Origin: Flavisericum labens
GTDB lineage: Bacteria; Bacteroidota; Bacteroidia; Flavobacteriales; Flavobacteriaceae
Direction: 5' to 3'
Assembly: GCF_045446075.1 (NCBI RefSeq)
Contig: NZ_JBJJBQ010000001.1
Coordinates: 682,001-746,000, forward strand
Length of the DNA stretch: 64,000 bases
The notes under the pieces are model-generated. The model was not told the origin of the DNA. It worked only from the letters and a program-made list of their open reading frames with translations, and ran no database searches. Positions 24,762-34,133 of this stretch are shown piece by piece. The stretch's first letter is position 1. Each line of letters begins with the position of its first letter. Both the position numbers and the translations under genes were made by a program.

Positions 24762-26012
24762 TTATTTAGTTACTATTTGAACCGTTTCTTGAGTTAACTG
24801 TTTTAGTAGCACGGTTTTGTCCGTTTCAATGTCGTTTATGGCAGACTGGTTGTAATGCCTAATTGTGTAAAGTGAAACCTTTTCATGACAAGTTACTTTA
24901 AATTTTGCTTTTAGATGTCGTAAAAGAGGTTCTAAATTATTATAAATATTATCAATACACACTGAAAAACTAATGGCTGAATTTTGGATAACATCAACCT
25001 TCATTTTGTGTTGGTGCAAAAGTCTAAATATTTCACTGATATTCTCTTCAACTATAAAGGAAAAATCTAATGATGAAAGTGAAATCAATACCTGGTTTTT
25101 CTTAACTATGAAGCAAGGTATCATCGGATTGATGGTGATATTTTTGCTTATTTGTGTTCCTGATGTTTCGGGCTTTAAAAACGACTTTACATAAAGAGGT
25201 ATTTCCTTGCGTTGTAATGGCTGTAAGGTTTTTGGGTGTATAACAGATGCACCGTAAAAGGCTAACTCTATAGTTTCTCGATAAGATATGTTGTTTAACA
25301 ATTGAGCGTTTTCAAAGTATCTTGGGTCGGCATTTAATAACCCTGGAACGTCTTTCCAAATGGTAACACTGTTGGCATTAAGGCAATAGGCGAAAATTGC
25401 TGCAGTATAATCGCTACCCTCTCTACCTAAAGTCGTGGTAAAATTGTTGGCATCGCTACCCAAAAATCCTTGCGTGATGTTTAATGTCGTTTTGTTGAGT
25501 TTTGAAGAAATTAGCTTTTGAGTACTACTCCAATCTACACGGGCCTGTCTATAATAATTATCCGTTTTTATAAAGCTCCTAACATCAATCAAGTTGTTTT
25601 TTATTCCGATAGAATTTAGGTATTCGCTTATTATGGCTGTGGAAACTAGTTCGCCGTACCCCACAATTTGATCGTATACAAAATTATAATCGGGTGATTT
25701 ATTCACTTTTAACAATGCAAATAACTCATCAAAAAGAGCCGTAACCTTTTTAAATGCTGGATGGTTTTCGTTATCAAACAAATCCAACAGAATTTGGTTA
25801 TGGTATTTTTTTACCTCTTGTAAAGAACTTTGTAGTTCTTGCTTGTTGTCGAAGTAGTTTTTAACCACAATTTCTAGCGCATTGGTAGTTTTTCCCATGG
25901 CCGAAATAACTAACATGGTGTCTGCAAAACCTACTGTTTGTAAAATATTTGCCAAGTTTTTAACACCTTGGGCATCTTTTACTGAGGCACCACCAAATTT
26001 AAATATTTGCAT
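24762..26012 (-). CDS. lysC: Aspartate kinase
   Basis: Aspartate kinase phosphorylates aspartate, the first step toward lysine, threonine and methionine. The catalytic domain has KFGGASVKD at the N-terminus, FLGSDANNFTTTLGREGSDYTA, and WKDVPGLLNADPR. A C-terminal region (about residues 290-410) has the spacing of ACT-type regulatory domains but is poorly conserved (LISLSSLDFSFI, ISFSVCID). It is a 416-residue monofunctional enzyme with no homoserine dehydrogenase part. The ATG at 26012 is chosen because it begins directly before MQIFKFGG and leaves one base after the stop of the upstream acetyltransferase gene. The first-listed start at 26051 would overlap that gene. Confidence 0.9.
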   Translation of the reverse strand: MQIFKFGGASVKDAQGVKNLANILQTVGFADTMLVISAMGKTTNALEIVVKNYFDNKQELQSSLQEVKKYHNQILLDLFDNENHPAFKKVTALFDELFALLKVNKSPDYNFVYDQIVGYGELVSTAIISEYLNSIGIKNNLIDVRSFIKTDNYYRQARVDWSSTQKLISSKLNKTTLNITQGFLGSDANNFTTTLGREGSDYTAAIFAYCLNANSVTIWKDVPGLLNADPRYFENAQLLNNISYRETIELAFYGASVIHPKTLQPLQRKEIPLYVKSFLKPETSGTQISKNITINPMIPCFIVKKNQVLISLSSLDFSFIVEENISEIFRLLHQHKMKVDVIQNSAISFSVCIDNIYNNLEPLLRHLKAKFKVTCHEKVSLYTIRHYNQSAINDIETDKTVLLKQLTQETVQIVTK

Positions 26013-26013
26013 C

Positions 26014-26493
26014 TTATATTTTTGAAATGTAATTTTTAATGCCTTCTTCACTTAACTGCACCACATCCCAATCGCGCATAACATGGGCGCCTTTTTTTTC
26101 GTAAAATGAAATAGCTGGCTCGTTCCAATCCAAAACCTCCCAGTTAATACGCTTAACGCCTATGCTATGGCCATATTTAACAACTTCATCTAAAAGAGCA
26201 GTTCCTATTCCGCTGCCACGCATAGATTCGCTAACTATCAAATCTTCCAAATGAATGGCTCGACCTTTCCAAGTGGAATAGCGGTTGTATATCAAGGCAA
26301 TTCCTTCAATTTTGGAGTTGGCCACTGCAACAAAACAAATAAAGGCGGGGTTTCTGCCAAAGCCATCACGTTCTAAATCTTCAACAGTTATTTCAACGGC
26401 TTCAGGTTCTTTTTCGAAAATGGCAAGTTCGTTAATTAACTTTAAAACCTGTGGCATGTCTTTTTTAACAGATTTTCTAATTGTAAAATTCAT
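26014..26493 (-). CDS. GNAT-family N-acetyltransferase
   Basis: A 159-residue GNAT enzyme that transfers an acetyl group from acetyl-CoA to an unknown amine. Motif A, the CoA-binding loop, is SESMRGSGIGTALLDEVV, and the C-terminal INWEVLDWNEPAISFYEKKGA follows the family pattern. It resembles the small polyamine/thialysine-type acetyltransferases, but the substrate is not certain. It lies immediately upstream of lysC on the minus strand, so it is probably transcribed with it. Confidence 0.88.
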   Translation of the reverse strand: MNFTIRKSVKKDMPQVLKLINELAIFEKEPEAVEITVEDLERDGFGRNPAFICFVAVANSKIEGIALIYNRYSTWKGRAIHLEDLIVSESMRGSGIGTALLDEVVKYGHSIGVKRINWEVLDWNEPAISFYEKKGAHVMRDWDVVQLSEEGIKNYISKI

Positions 26494-26511
26494 ATTTCCT
26501 AAATATTACAT

Positions 26512-26519
26512 CAAATATA
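26512..26519 (-). promoter_or_regulatory. -10 box for the acetyltransferase-lysC-olsF run
   Basis: Read on the minus strand this is TATATTTG, an exact TAnnTTTG match, 18 bases before the acetyltransferase ATG at 26493. Confidence 0.5.
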
Positions 26520-26607
26520 GTTTAAAGTTAAATAATTCCTGAAACAGTATCTAAAACGTTGTAGTTTGTTAAAAAAACTGTTATTTTGTAGTGCAAAATA
26601 TTCCAAC

Positions 26608-27615
26608 ATGGCACATAAAAAACAAACTTTAGGCGAATTTATTATTGAAAATCAGGCATCTTTTAAATACTCGTCAGGAGAGTTGTCAAGTTTGCTCAAT
26701 TCCATTCGATTGGCGGCAAAAGTAGTTAATCACGAGGTAAATAAGGCTGGTTTGGTTGATATAATTGGTGCTGCCGGAGATACCAATATTCAAGGTGAAG
26801 ATCAGCAGAAACTTGATGTTTACGCCAACACGAAGTTTATACAAACCATGACTAAGAGAAATATTGTTTGTGGTATTGCCAGCGAAGAAGAAGATGATTT
26901 TATAACAATAAATAGCCAAGATGAAAACCACGGTAACAAATATGTAGTTTTGATTGATCCTTTGGATGGTTCTTCAAACATCGATGTGAATGTGTCAGTT
27001 GGTACTATATTTTCAATTTACAGACGTGTTACTCCAGTTGGAACGCCTGTTACGCTGGAAGATTTTTTGCAGAAGGGTAGTGAACAAGTGGCTGCTGGTT
27101 ATGTGGTTTATGGAACATCAACGATGTTGGTTTATACAACTGGGGCTGGTGTAAACGGTTTTACGCTTAACCCTGCCATAGGTTCCTTTTATTTGTCGCA
27201 TCCAGATATGGAATATTCGTTAGATGGTAATATTTATTCGGTAAACGAAGGGAATTATATCCATTTTCCACAGGGTATTAAAGATTACATTAAGTACTGC
27301 CAGAAGGAAGAGGGAGATAGGCCTTATACATCAAGGTATATAGGTTCTTTGGTTTCAGATTTTCACAGAAATATGATAAAGGGAGGCATTTACTTGTACC
27401 CCCAGAGTTCAAAAAACCCTAAGGGGAAATTGCGCTTGCTTTATGAATGTAATCCTATGGCATTTTTGGCAGAGCAGGCCAACGGAAAGGCCAGTGACGG
27501 TGAAACTAGAATTATGGATATTCAGCCCACCGAATTACATGAACGGGTGCCATTTATCTGTGGTAGTAAGAACATGGTTGAAAAGGCTGAGGAGTTTTTT
27601 AAGAATGCAAAATAA
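26608..27615 (+). CDS. fbp: Fructose-1,6-bisphosphatase, class I
   Basis: Fbp hydrolyses fructose-1,6-bisphosphate to fructose-6-phosphate, the committed step of gluconeogenesis. The 335-residue protein shows IASEEEDDF and the metal/phosphate motif LIDPLDGSSNIDVN near residue 115, then RYIGSLVSDFHRN and GGIYLYPQS. Near the end, LLYECNPMAFLAEQA is the usual class I signature. The ATG at 26608 (MAHKKQTLGEFI) is chosen; upstream sequence in frame from 26566 is not conserved family sequence. It is a single gene, with a terminator shared with the convergent gltBD operon. Confidence 0.96.
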   Translation: MAHKKQTLGEFIIENQASFKYSSGELSSLLNSIRLAAKVVNHEVNKAGLVDIIGAAGDTNIQGEDQQKLDVYANTKFIQTMTKRNIVCGIASEEEDDFITINSQDENHGNKYVVLIDPLDGSSNIDVNVSVGTIFSIYRRVTPVGTPVTLEDFLQKGSEQVAAGYVVYGTSTMLVYTTGAGVNGFTLNPAIGSFYLSHPDMEYSLDGNIYSVNEGNYIHFPQGIKDYIKYCQKEEGDRPYTSRYIGSLVSDFHRNMIKGGIYLYPQSSKNPKGKLRLLYECNPMAFLAEQANGKASDGETRIMDIQPTELHERVPFICGSKNMVEKAEEFFKNAK

Positions 27616-27647
27616 TTCGCAGGAAAATATAAAATATAGATAAAAAA

Positions 27648-27676
27648 AATGCGAGCTTTTTGGCTCGCATTTTTTA
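27648..27676. terminator. Bidirectional terminator between fbp and gltD
   Basis: ATGCGAGC and GCTCGCAT form an eight-base perfect stem, extended by A/T pairs, with A-rich and T-rich flanks. It can end both fbp and the convergent gltBD transcript. Confidence 0.85.
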
Positions 27677-27695
27677 TTATAAATTACTTCATTCG

Positions 27696-29159
27696 TTAGA
27701 GCGCAACCAAATCGCCAGTTATATCTTTTGAAGGTAAATCAGATTTACCCATTAAGTATAAATCAACCTGGCGTGCTGCTTCACGACCTTCAGAAATGGC
27801 CCAAACAATTAAGGATTGTCCGCGGCGCATATCACCAGCTGTGAATATGTTTGGTATATTAGTTTGATACTTTCCGTATTCAGCCTTGTAGTTCGAACGG
27901 GCATCTTTTTCAATGCCTAATTTGTCCGCTAAAGTACTTTCAGGACCTGTAAAACCAAGAGCCAATAAAGCTAAATCGCAAGGCCATGTTTTTTCGGTAC
28001 CCTCAATTTCAATTAGTTGAGGACGCTCACCCGGAACCATTTTCCATTCAACGTTTACAGTTTTCAAAGCAGTTAACTTATTGTTTTCGTCTGTAATGAA
28101 TTCTTTAGTGTTTATTAACCAATTACGTTCAACACCTTCCTCGTGTGAAGAGGATGTTTTTAACTGCAATGGCCAAAACGGCCAAGGAGTGGTTGGCGAA
28201 CGGTGTCCTGGAGGTTTCGGCATAATTTCAAAATTCACTACCGATTTGGCTCCATGACGGTTAGAGGTTCCAACACAATCGGAACCAGTATCACCACCAC
28301 CAATAACGATAACATTTTTATCGGTGGCCATCACTTGGTTTTCTACTTTTTTACCAAAAAGAACTTTGGTTTGTTGTGTTAAGAAATCCATAGCTTGAAC
28401 CACGCCATCTGCATCAATGCCTGGAGTAGGCAGGCTTCTTTTCTCGGTAGCTCCACCACAAAGTACAACAGCATCAAAGGCTTTTAACTCTTCAGCGTCA
28501 TAGTTTACCCCCACGTTTACGTTGGTTTTGAATTCAATACCTTCTGCTTCTAAAATGGCTAAACGTCTATCGATTATTTCCTTTTCCATTTTGAAATTTG
28601 GAATACCATATCGTAAAAGTCCACCAATTTCATCGTCTCTTTCAAAAACTGTAATGGTATGTCCCGCTCTGTTTAATTGCTGTGCAGCGGCAAGACCTGC
28701 AGGACCAGAACCAACAACGGCTATGGTTTTTCCTGTTCTCGTTTTTGGTGGTTGGGGTTTAATCCATCCTTCTTTGAAGGCTCGTTCAACAATTTGTTTT
28801 TCTATATTTTCAATGGCTACTGGGTCTTCAATAATACCCAATACGCAAGATTTTTCACAAGGAGCCGGACATAATCTACCAGTAAACTCAGGGAAATTAT
28901 TTGTAGAGTGCAGTATCCATGATGCTTTTTGCCACTCACCTTGATGTACCATGTGGTTAAAATCGGGTATTAAATTGCCTAGTGGACAACCACTATGGCA
29001 AAAAGGAATACCACAATCCATACAGCGCGAGCCCTGTAGTTTGATATCTTTTTCACTTAACGGAATTGTAAATTCTTTATAATGTTTTACCCGGTCTTCA
29101 ACGGGCTTGTATTGTTCATCTTGTCTGTCAAATTCTTTAAATCCAGTTACTTTTCCCAT
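27696..29159 (-). CDS. gltD: Glutamate synthase (NADPH) small subunit
   Basis: GltD feeds electrons from NADPH through FAD and iron-sulfur clusters to GltB, which makes two glutamates from glutamine and 2-oxoglutarate. The 487 residues start with a cysteine-rich cluster domain (CMDCGIPFCHSGCPLGN, then LCPAPCEKSC). The FAD-binding VVGSGPAGLAAAQQL follows, then NADPH-binding VIGGGDTGSDCVGTSNRHG. It begins four bases after gltB ends, so the pair is one operon. The length and motifs are normal. Confidence 0.96.
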   Translation of the reverse strand: MGKVTGFKEFDRQDEQYKPVEDRVKHYKEFTIPLSEKDIKLQGSRCMDCGIPFCHSGCPLGNLIPDFNHMVHQGEWQKASWILHSTNNFPEFTGRLCPAPCEKSCVLGIIEDPVAIENIEKQIVERAFKEGWIKPQPPKTRTGKTIAVVGSGPAGLAAAQQLNRAGHTITVFERDDEIGGLLRYGIPNFKMEKEIIDRRLAILEAEGIEFKTNVNVGVNYDAEELKAFDAVVLCGGATEKRSLPTPGIDADGVVQAMDFLTQQTKVLFGKKVENQVMATDKNVIVIGGGDTGSDCVGTSNRHGAKSVVNFEIMPKPPGHRSPTTPWPFWPLQLKTSSSHEEGVERNWLINTKEFITDENNKLTALKTVNVEWKMVPGERPQLIEIEGTEKTWPCDLALLALGFTGPESTLADKLGIEKDARSNYKAEYGKYQTNIPNIFTAGDMRRGQSLIVWAISEGREAARQVDLYLMGKSDLPSKDITGDLVAL

Positions 29160-29163
29160 GACA

Positions 29164-32100
29164 CTATGCTATTGTTAATTCTTCAACCATTTGTTCTTCT
29201 GTCTCTAAGCGCTTTAATGCACGCTTGTATTCTATTGGCATGACTTTTACAAAATCACCTAAGGTTTTATCCCAATTGGCTAGGAGTTCCTTACCACGGG
29301 TACTGTTTGTATAAATTACATGTTTTTCTATAAGATCTTTTAAATCGGCTGAATCTTCAGCTGATATATCCTCAAATTCAATGGTTTCAGTGTTGCACAA
29401 ACCATTTACAAATTTATTTTGAGGGTCATAGACATAAGCAATACCGCCACTCATACCTGCGGCAAAGTTTCTTCCAGTTTTACCTAAAACAACTACTTTC
29501 CCACCTGTCATATATTCACAACAATGATCGCCTACACCTTCAACGACTGCGGAAGCTCCAGAGTTTCTAACAGCAAAACGCTCTCCGGCGATACCATTAA
29601 TGTAAGCCTGTCCTTGAACGGCTCCAAATAAGCAAACATTGCCTACAATAATATTTTCTGCAGCTATAAAGTCTGCTTCGGCTGGTTTTTTAACAATAAG
29701 TTTTGCTCCAGATAAACCTTTACCTAGATAGTCATTGGTGTTTCCGTCAATAGTAAATGTTAAACCGTGTGCACCAAAAGCACCAAAACTTTGTCCTGCA
29801 GAACCCGTGAAATTGATATTCAAAGTGTCTTCTGGTAAACCTAGGTGACCGTATATTTTGGAAATTTCGTTACTAACAATAGCACCAACAGTACGGTTAA
29901 TGTTGTTAATTGGATATGATAAATTCGTTTTTTCTTTTCTATAGAGAGCTCTGTGAGAATCTTTTAAAATAGTAAAGTCTAATACGTTTTCAAGATTGTG
30001 ATCTTGTTCTTCCGTGTTTCGTACTGGCAATTGACTGTAAGCTCTAGGTCTGTATAGGATGCTCGATAAATCCAATCCTTTAGCTTTGTAATGTTTAATG
30101 GCTTTATTGGCATTAATTTTATGCGTTTGACCAACCATTTCGGCCAAAGTTCTAAATCCTAATTGAGCCATAATTCCTCTTAACTCCTCAGCAATGTAAT
30201 AGAAGAAGTTAATAACGTGTTCTGGTGTGCCTTTAAAGTTTTTACGTAGCTCTTTATCTTGGGTGGCAATACCAACTGGACAAGTATTAAGGTGGCATTT
30301 ACGCATCATAATACAACCTGAAGCCACTAATGGCGCTGTTGCAAATCCGAATTCTTCGGCACCTAGCAATGCAGCAATGGCAACATCGCGACCTGTTTTT
30401 AGTTGGCCATCACATTCTACAACAATTCGACTTCTTAAATTATTCAGTACTAAAGTTTGTTGCGCTTCTGACAAACCAAGCTCCCAAGGTAAACCGGCAT
30501 GTTTCAACGATGTTAGTGGAGATGCTCCCGTACCACCATCGTAACCAGAAATTAAAACTACATCGGCTTTTGCTTTTGCAACACCAGCAGCAATGGTTCC
30601 TACACCAACTTCTGATACTAATTTAACATTAACTCTAGCATCCCGGTTAGCATTTTTAAGATCGAAGATTAATTGCGCTAAATCTTCAATGGAGTAAATA
30701 TCGTGATGCGGTGGCGGTGAAATCAACCCTACAAAAGGTGTCGAGTTACGTGCCGCGGCAATCCATGGCAATACTTTTTCGCCAGGTAATTGACCACCTT
30801 CACCAGGTTTTGCACCTTGGGCCATTTTAATTTGAATTTCTCTAGCGTTTGTTAGGTAATGTGAAGTTACCCCAAAACGACCTGATGCGACTTGTTTTAT
30901 CGCTGAATTTCGGCTATCGCCATTTACATCTTTTTGGAAACGTTTGCGGTCTTCGCCGCCTTCGCCAGAGTTCGATTTACCTCCAATACGATTCATGGCA
31001 ATGGCCAAGTTTTCGTGGGCTTCTCTGGAGATAGACCCGTAAGACATCGCACCTGTTTTAAAACGTTTTACAATTTCCGTCCATGGCTCTACTTCATCAA
31101 TAGGAATAGGATCCAGGTTGTCAAACTCGAATAAACCACGAATGGTCATTAAATTCTCGGCTTGTTCGTTAATGGCTTTAGCATAAACATCGTAGCTGGC
31201 TTGGTCACTCAAGCGAACGGCTTGTTGTAATTTGGAAACGGTTGTTGGGTTGAACAAGTGGCGCTCACCGTTACGTCTCCAACGATAATCGCCCCCAATG
31301 TTTAGGCCTAAACGCTTATCTATCAATTTATCTGGATACGCTAGTTTATAACGTTCGTTGATTTCTTTTTCAATTTCATATAAACCAATACCTTCGATTC
31401 TTGAAGCGGTATATGGGAAGTATTTTTCAACAAAGGCAGAGTTGAAACCTACAATTTCGAAAATTTGTGAACCTCGGTAAGAATGTAATGTTGAGATTCC
31501 AATTTTGTTCATGATTTTCAACAGACCTTTGCCAATAGCTTTGTTAAAGTTTTCAACGGCTTGGTCTTCGTTCATATTTTCAATAAAGCCTTCCTTTACC
31601 TGCATTCTGATGATTTCATTCACCATATATGGGTTGATGGCACTAGCACCATAACCAAACAAAGTGGCAAAGTGGTGCGGCTCACGAGGCTCAGCAGATT
31701 CAATAATAATATCGAAATATGAACGCTTACGTAAGCGATTCATTTGGTGGTTTACGTAAGAACACGCCAATAAAGAAGGTATTGGAGCGTAGTCTTTATT
31801 TACACCTCTATCTGATAATATAATAATGTTGGTACCTCTTTCTAAAGCTTTCGTAACTTGAATGATAATATCTTCAAGCGCATCTTCAAGTCCATTTAAT
31901 CCTTGGGCTTTTGGATATAGAATATGAATAGTTTCAGTTTTAAAACCATCGATTGAAATCGTTCTGATTTTTTCTAAATCGGCATTGGAAATAACCGGAT
32001 TCTGAATTCTTAATTTTCTACATTGTCTTTCTGTAATGCTGAAAATGTTTCGGTCTTTACCTAAATTCAAACTAATATCGGTTACAATTTCTTCTCGAAT

Positions 32101-33678
32101 ACCATCCAAAGGTGGGTTGGTAACCTGAGCGAACAATTGTTTAAAGTAGTTTGAAATAAGTTGAGGTCTATCAGATAATACGGCCAAAGGCGTATCTATT
32201 CCCATAGAACCCAGTGCTTCTTTGCCCACAATGGCCATTGGAGTAATAACCTCTTGAATATCTTCAAACGTGTAATTGAATAAACGTTGTCTTGTTTTTA
32301 TATCGATAGTTTCTATCGGACAAGTTTCGTTAGTGTATGGCACGTCTCTTAAGTGCAAACGTGTTTTGTCCAACCATTCTTTATATGGTCTTTCTGAAAC
32401 AATTTTGGATTTAATTTCTTCGTCTTCAATAATACGGCCTTCGTTCATGTCTACCAAGAACATTTTTCCAGGCTCTAATCTACCGTGGCTTTCAACATCT
32501 GAAGGAGGTACATTTACAACACCAATTTCAGAAGACATGATTAATTTACCACTTTTGGTAACCGTATATCTTGATGGTCTTAAACCATTTCTGTCAAGTA
32601 ATGCGCCTATGTAATCACCATCTGTGAAAGGCACTGACGCAGGTCCATCCCATGGTTCCATGATACAGCCATTGTATTCGTAAAATGCCTTTTTATCTTC
32701 ACTCATGGTGGCATGTTTTTCCCAAGCTTCAGGAATCATCATCATCATGATTTCTGGTAGGGAACGCCCAGTATGCGTTAATAATTCTACAACCATATCC
32801 ATAGAAGCAGAATCAGATTTTCCTGGCAATATAATTGGGAACAATTTTTCGATTTGCGGTCCGAAAACTTCACTTTTCATAATTTCCTCACGTACACGCA
32901 TTCTACTCACGTTTCCTCTTAGTGTATTGATTTCTCCATTTTGACACATAAAACGGAATGGCTGAGCCAGTTCCCAAGTTGGCATGGTGTTGGTAGAGAA
33001 ACGCTGGTGTACTAGTGCCAAACGTGTTACTAAATCTATTTGCTGTAAATCGGTATAATAAGGACCGATGTCTTCTGGCATGATTATGCCTTTATAGATT
33101 AAGGTGGTTGATGATAAACTTGGTATGTAGAAATATAGGCTTTCAGATATTTTTGAGTTTAATATTTCATGCTCAGTGATTTTACGAGCAGCGTATAGTT
33201 TAGCCTTAAATGTGGCTTCATCAATATCTTCAGTTTTGCCAATAAATATTTGTTCTATATTAGGTTCTGAAGCCTTTGCTATTTCTCCTAATTGGCTAGA
33301 GTCTACAGGTACTTGTCTCCATCCTAAAACTGATAAACCTTGAGCCTTAACTTCGTTTTCGAAAGTAGTTTTACAAAATATATATTGGTTTGTATTTTTT
33401 GGTAAGAAAACCATACCTACAGCATACTCTCTTTGCTCGGGTATGTTAAAATCACAAACACGTTTAAAATAATCATGAGGGATATCAATAAGTAAACCCG
33501 CTCCATCACCGGTTTTTCCATCAGCACTTACACCGCCTCGGTGTTCTAATTTTACCAAAATCTCTAAGGCGTCATGAATGATTTGATTTGTTTTCTCGCC
33601 CTTAAGATTACAAATGAAACCAGCCCCGCAATTTGCGTGTTCGTATTCTGGTAAATAAAGTCCTTGTTTCGTCAGCAT
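29164..33678 (-). CDS. gltB: Glutamate synthase (NADPH) large subunit
   Basis: The large subunit of GOGAT (about 1504 residues) has a class II glutaminase domain at the N-terminus. The nucleophile Cys is in EHANCGAGF and becomes the N-terminus after removal of a short propeptide. The FMN-binding synthase domain follows (ASGRFGVTSHYL, GQLPGEKVLPWIA, SGYDGGTGASPL), then the 3Fe-4S cysteines in CIMMRKCHLNTCPVG. The C-terminal domain is rich in glycine repeats. The ATG at 33678 is preferred over TTG codons just upstream. It drains the ammonium brought in by the divergent amt genes and uses the same 2-oxoglutarate pool as SucAB. Confidence 0.97.
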   Translation of the reverse strand: MLTKQGLYLPEYEHANCGAGFICNLKGEKTNQIIHDALEILVKLEHRGGVSADGKTGDGAGLLIDIPHDYFKRVCDFNIPEQREYAVGMVFLPKNTNQYIFCKTTFENEVKAQGLSVLGWRQVPVDSSQLGEIAKASEPNIEQIFIGKTEDIDEATFKAKLYAARKITEHEILNSKISESLYFYIPSLSSTTLIYKGIIMPEDIGPYYTDLQQIDLVTRLALVHQRFSTNTMPTWELAQPFRFMCQNGEINTLRGNVSRMRVREEIMKSEVFGPQIEKLFPIILPGKSDSASMDMVVELLTHTGRSLPEIMMMMIPEAWEKHATMSEDKKAFYEYNGCIMEPWDGPASVPFTDGDYIGALLDRNGLRPSRYTVTKSGKLIMSSEIGVVNVPPSDVESHGRLEPGKMFLVDMNEGRIIEDEEIKSKIVSERPYKEWLDKTRLHLRDVPYTNETCPIETIDIKTRQRLFNYTFEDIQEVITPMAIVGKEALGSMGIDTPLAVLSDRPQLISNYFKQLFAQVTNPPLDGIREEIVTDISLNLGKDRNIFSITERQCRKLRIQNPVISNADLEKIRTISIDGFKTETIHILYPKAQGLNGLEDALEDIIIQVTKALERGTNIIILSDRGVNKDYAPIPSLLACSYVNHQMNRLRKRSYFDIIIESAEPREPHHFATLFGYGASAINPYMVNEIIRMQVKEGFIENMNEDQAVENFNKAIGKGLLKIMNKIGISTLHSYRGSQIFEIVGFNSAFVEKYFPYTASRIEGIGLYEIEKEINERYKLAYPDKLIDKRLGLNIGGDYRWRRNGERHLFNPTTVSKLQQAVRLSDQASYDVYAKAINEQAENLMTIRGLFEFDNLDPIPIDEVEPWTEIVKRFKTGAMSYGSISREAHENLAIAMNRIGGKSNSGEGGEDRKRFQKDVNGDSRNSAIKQVASGRFGVTSHYLTNAREIQIKMAQGAKPGEGGQLPGEKVLPWIAAARNSTPFVGLISPPPHHDIYSIEDLAQLIFDLKNANRDARVNVKLVSEVGVGTIAAGVAKAKADVVLISGYDGGTGASPLTSLKHAGLPWELGLSEAQQTLVLNNLRSRIVVECDGQLKTGRDVAIAALLGAEEFGFATAPLVASGCIMMRKCHLNTCPVGIATQDKELRKNFKGTPEHVINFFYYIAEELRGIMAQLGFRTLAEMVGQTHKINANKAIKHYKAKGLDLSSILYRPRAYSQLPVRNTEEQDHNLENVLDFTILKDSHRALYRKEKTNLSYPINNINRTVGAIVSNEISKIYGHLGLPEDTLNINFTGSAGQSFGAFGAHGLTFTIDGNTNDYLGKGLSGAKLIVKKPAEADFIAAENIIVGNVCLFGAVQGQAYINGIAGERFAVRNSGASAVVEGVGDHCCEYMTGGKVVVLGKTGRNFAAGMSGGIAYVYDPQNKFVNGLCNTETIEFEDISAEDSADLKDLIEKHVIYTNSTRGKELLANWDKTLGDFVKVMPIEYKRALKRLETEEQMVEELTIA

Positions 33679-34133
33679 AATCAACAATTATTGGTTTTAA
33701 AACTTGAGTTGAAACGTAAAGATATGCACTAGTTTTTAAATTACAATAATGTGCTTTTCATTATTTCGATTTTAGAGGCTAATATGAGGTGAAAATAATT
33801 ATATATCAATATTACTCCGCTTTTTTAATAAATATTCAAACGGATATTTTTTCAATATAAATACGGATATGTTAATTATAGTTAACGAATAATCCAATTA
33901 ACCATAAAAATGTTATAAAAAAATGGAAAATACTGACAATAATACAAATGCGGTCTTTGTTGAAATATTAAAAAATGTAAAAATTTAATGAATACCCTTA
34001 AAAAAAAGGGGGGTAAATTAGAATATTGATAAAAATAAATTAATCACCCCTATTTTTTGTGGGGGTTAAAAGTTTTTCACATAGTTTTACGCCGTTCTTA
34101 AAGAAAAATTAACAACAAGAATTAATAACTTAA
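33679..34133. other. AT-rich divergent intergenic region, gltB / porin
   Basis: This 455-base gap separates gltBD from the porin-amt locus, so it must hold both promoters. On the minus strand TATCTTTA (33717-33724) is a near-match -10 box for gltB. On the plus strand TAGTTTTA (34082-34089), with TTTG at 34056-34059, is a near-match promoter for the porin. The middle is very AT-rich and shows no reading frame of note. The distinctive part is the pair of G/C-run hairpins at 33994-34066, listed separately. Confidence 0.6.
33994..34066 (+). promoter_or_regulatory. G/C-run inverted repeats upstream of the porin-amt locus
   Basis: In otherwise AT-rich DNA, ACCCTT (33994-33999) faces AAGGGGGGT (34006-34014), and ACCCC (34046-34050) faces GGGGGT (34061-34066). 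The second pair spans the presumed -33 element. This looks like tandem binding sites for a regulator of the ammonium locus. No sigma-54 site of the usual GG-N10-GC form was found. Confidence 0.35.

Noticed and set aside
30227..31134. Several plus-strand frames of 60 to 105 codons inside gltB
   Set aside because: They lie antisense to a clearly real, conserved gene and show no homology; they follow from its codon pattern.
33994..34066. Sigma-54 promoter before the ammonium locus
   Set aside because: The G runs lack the GG-N10-GC spacing of a sigma-54 site; the TAnnTTTG-like promoter fits better.
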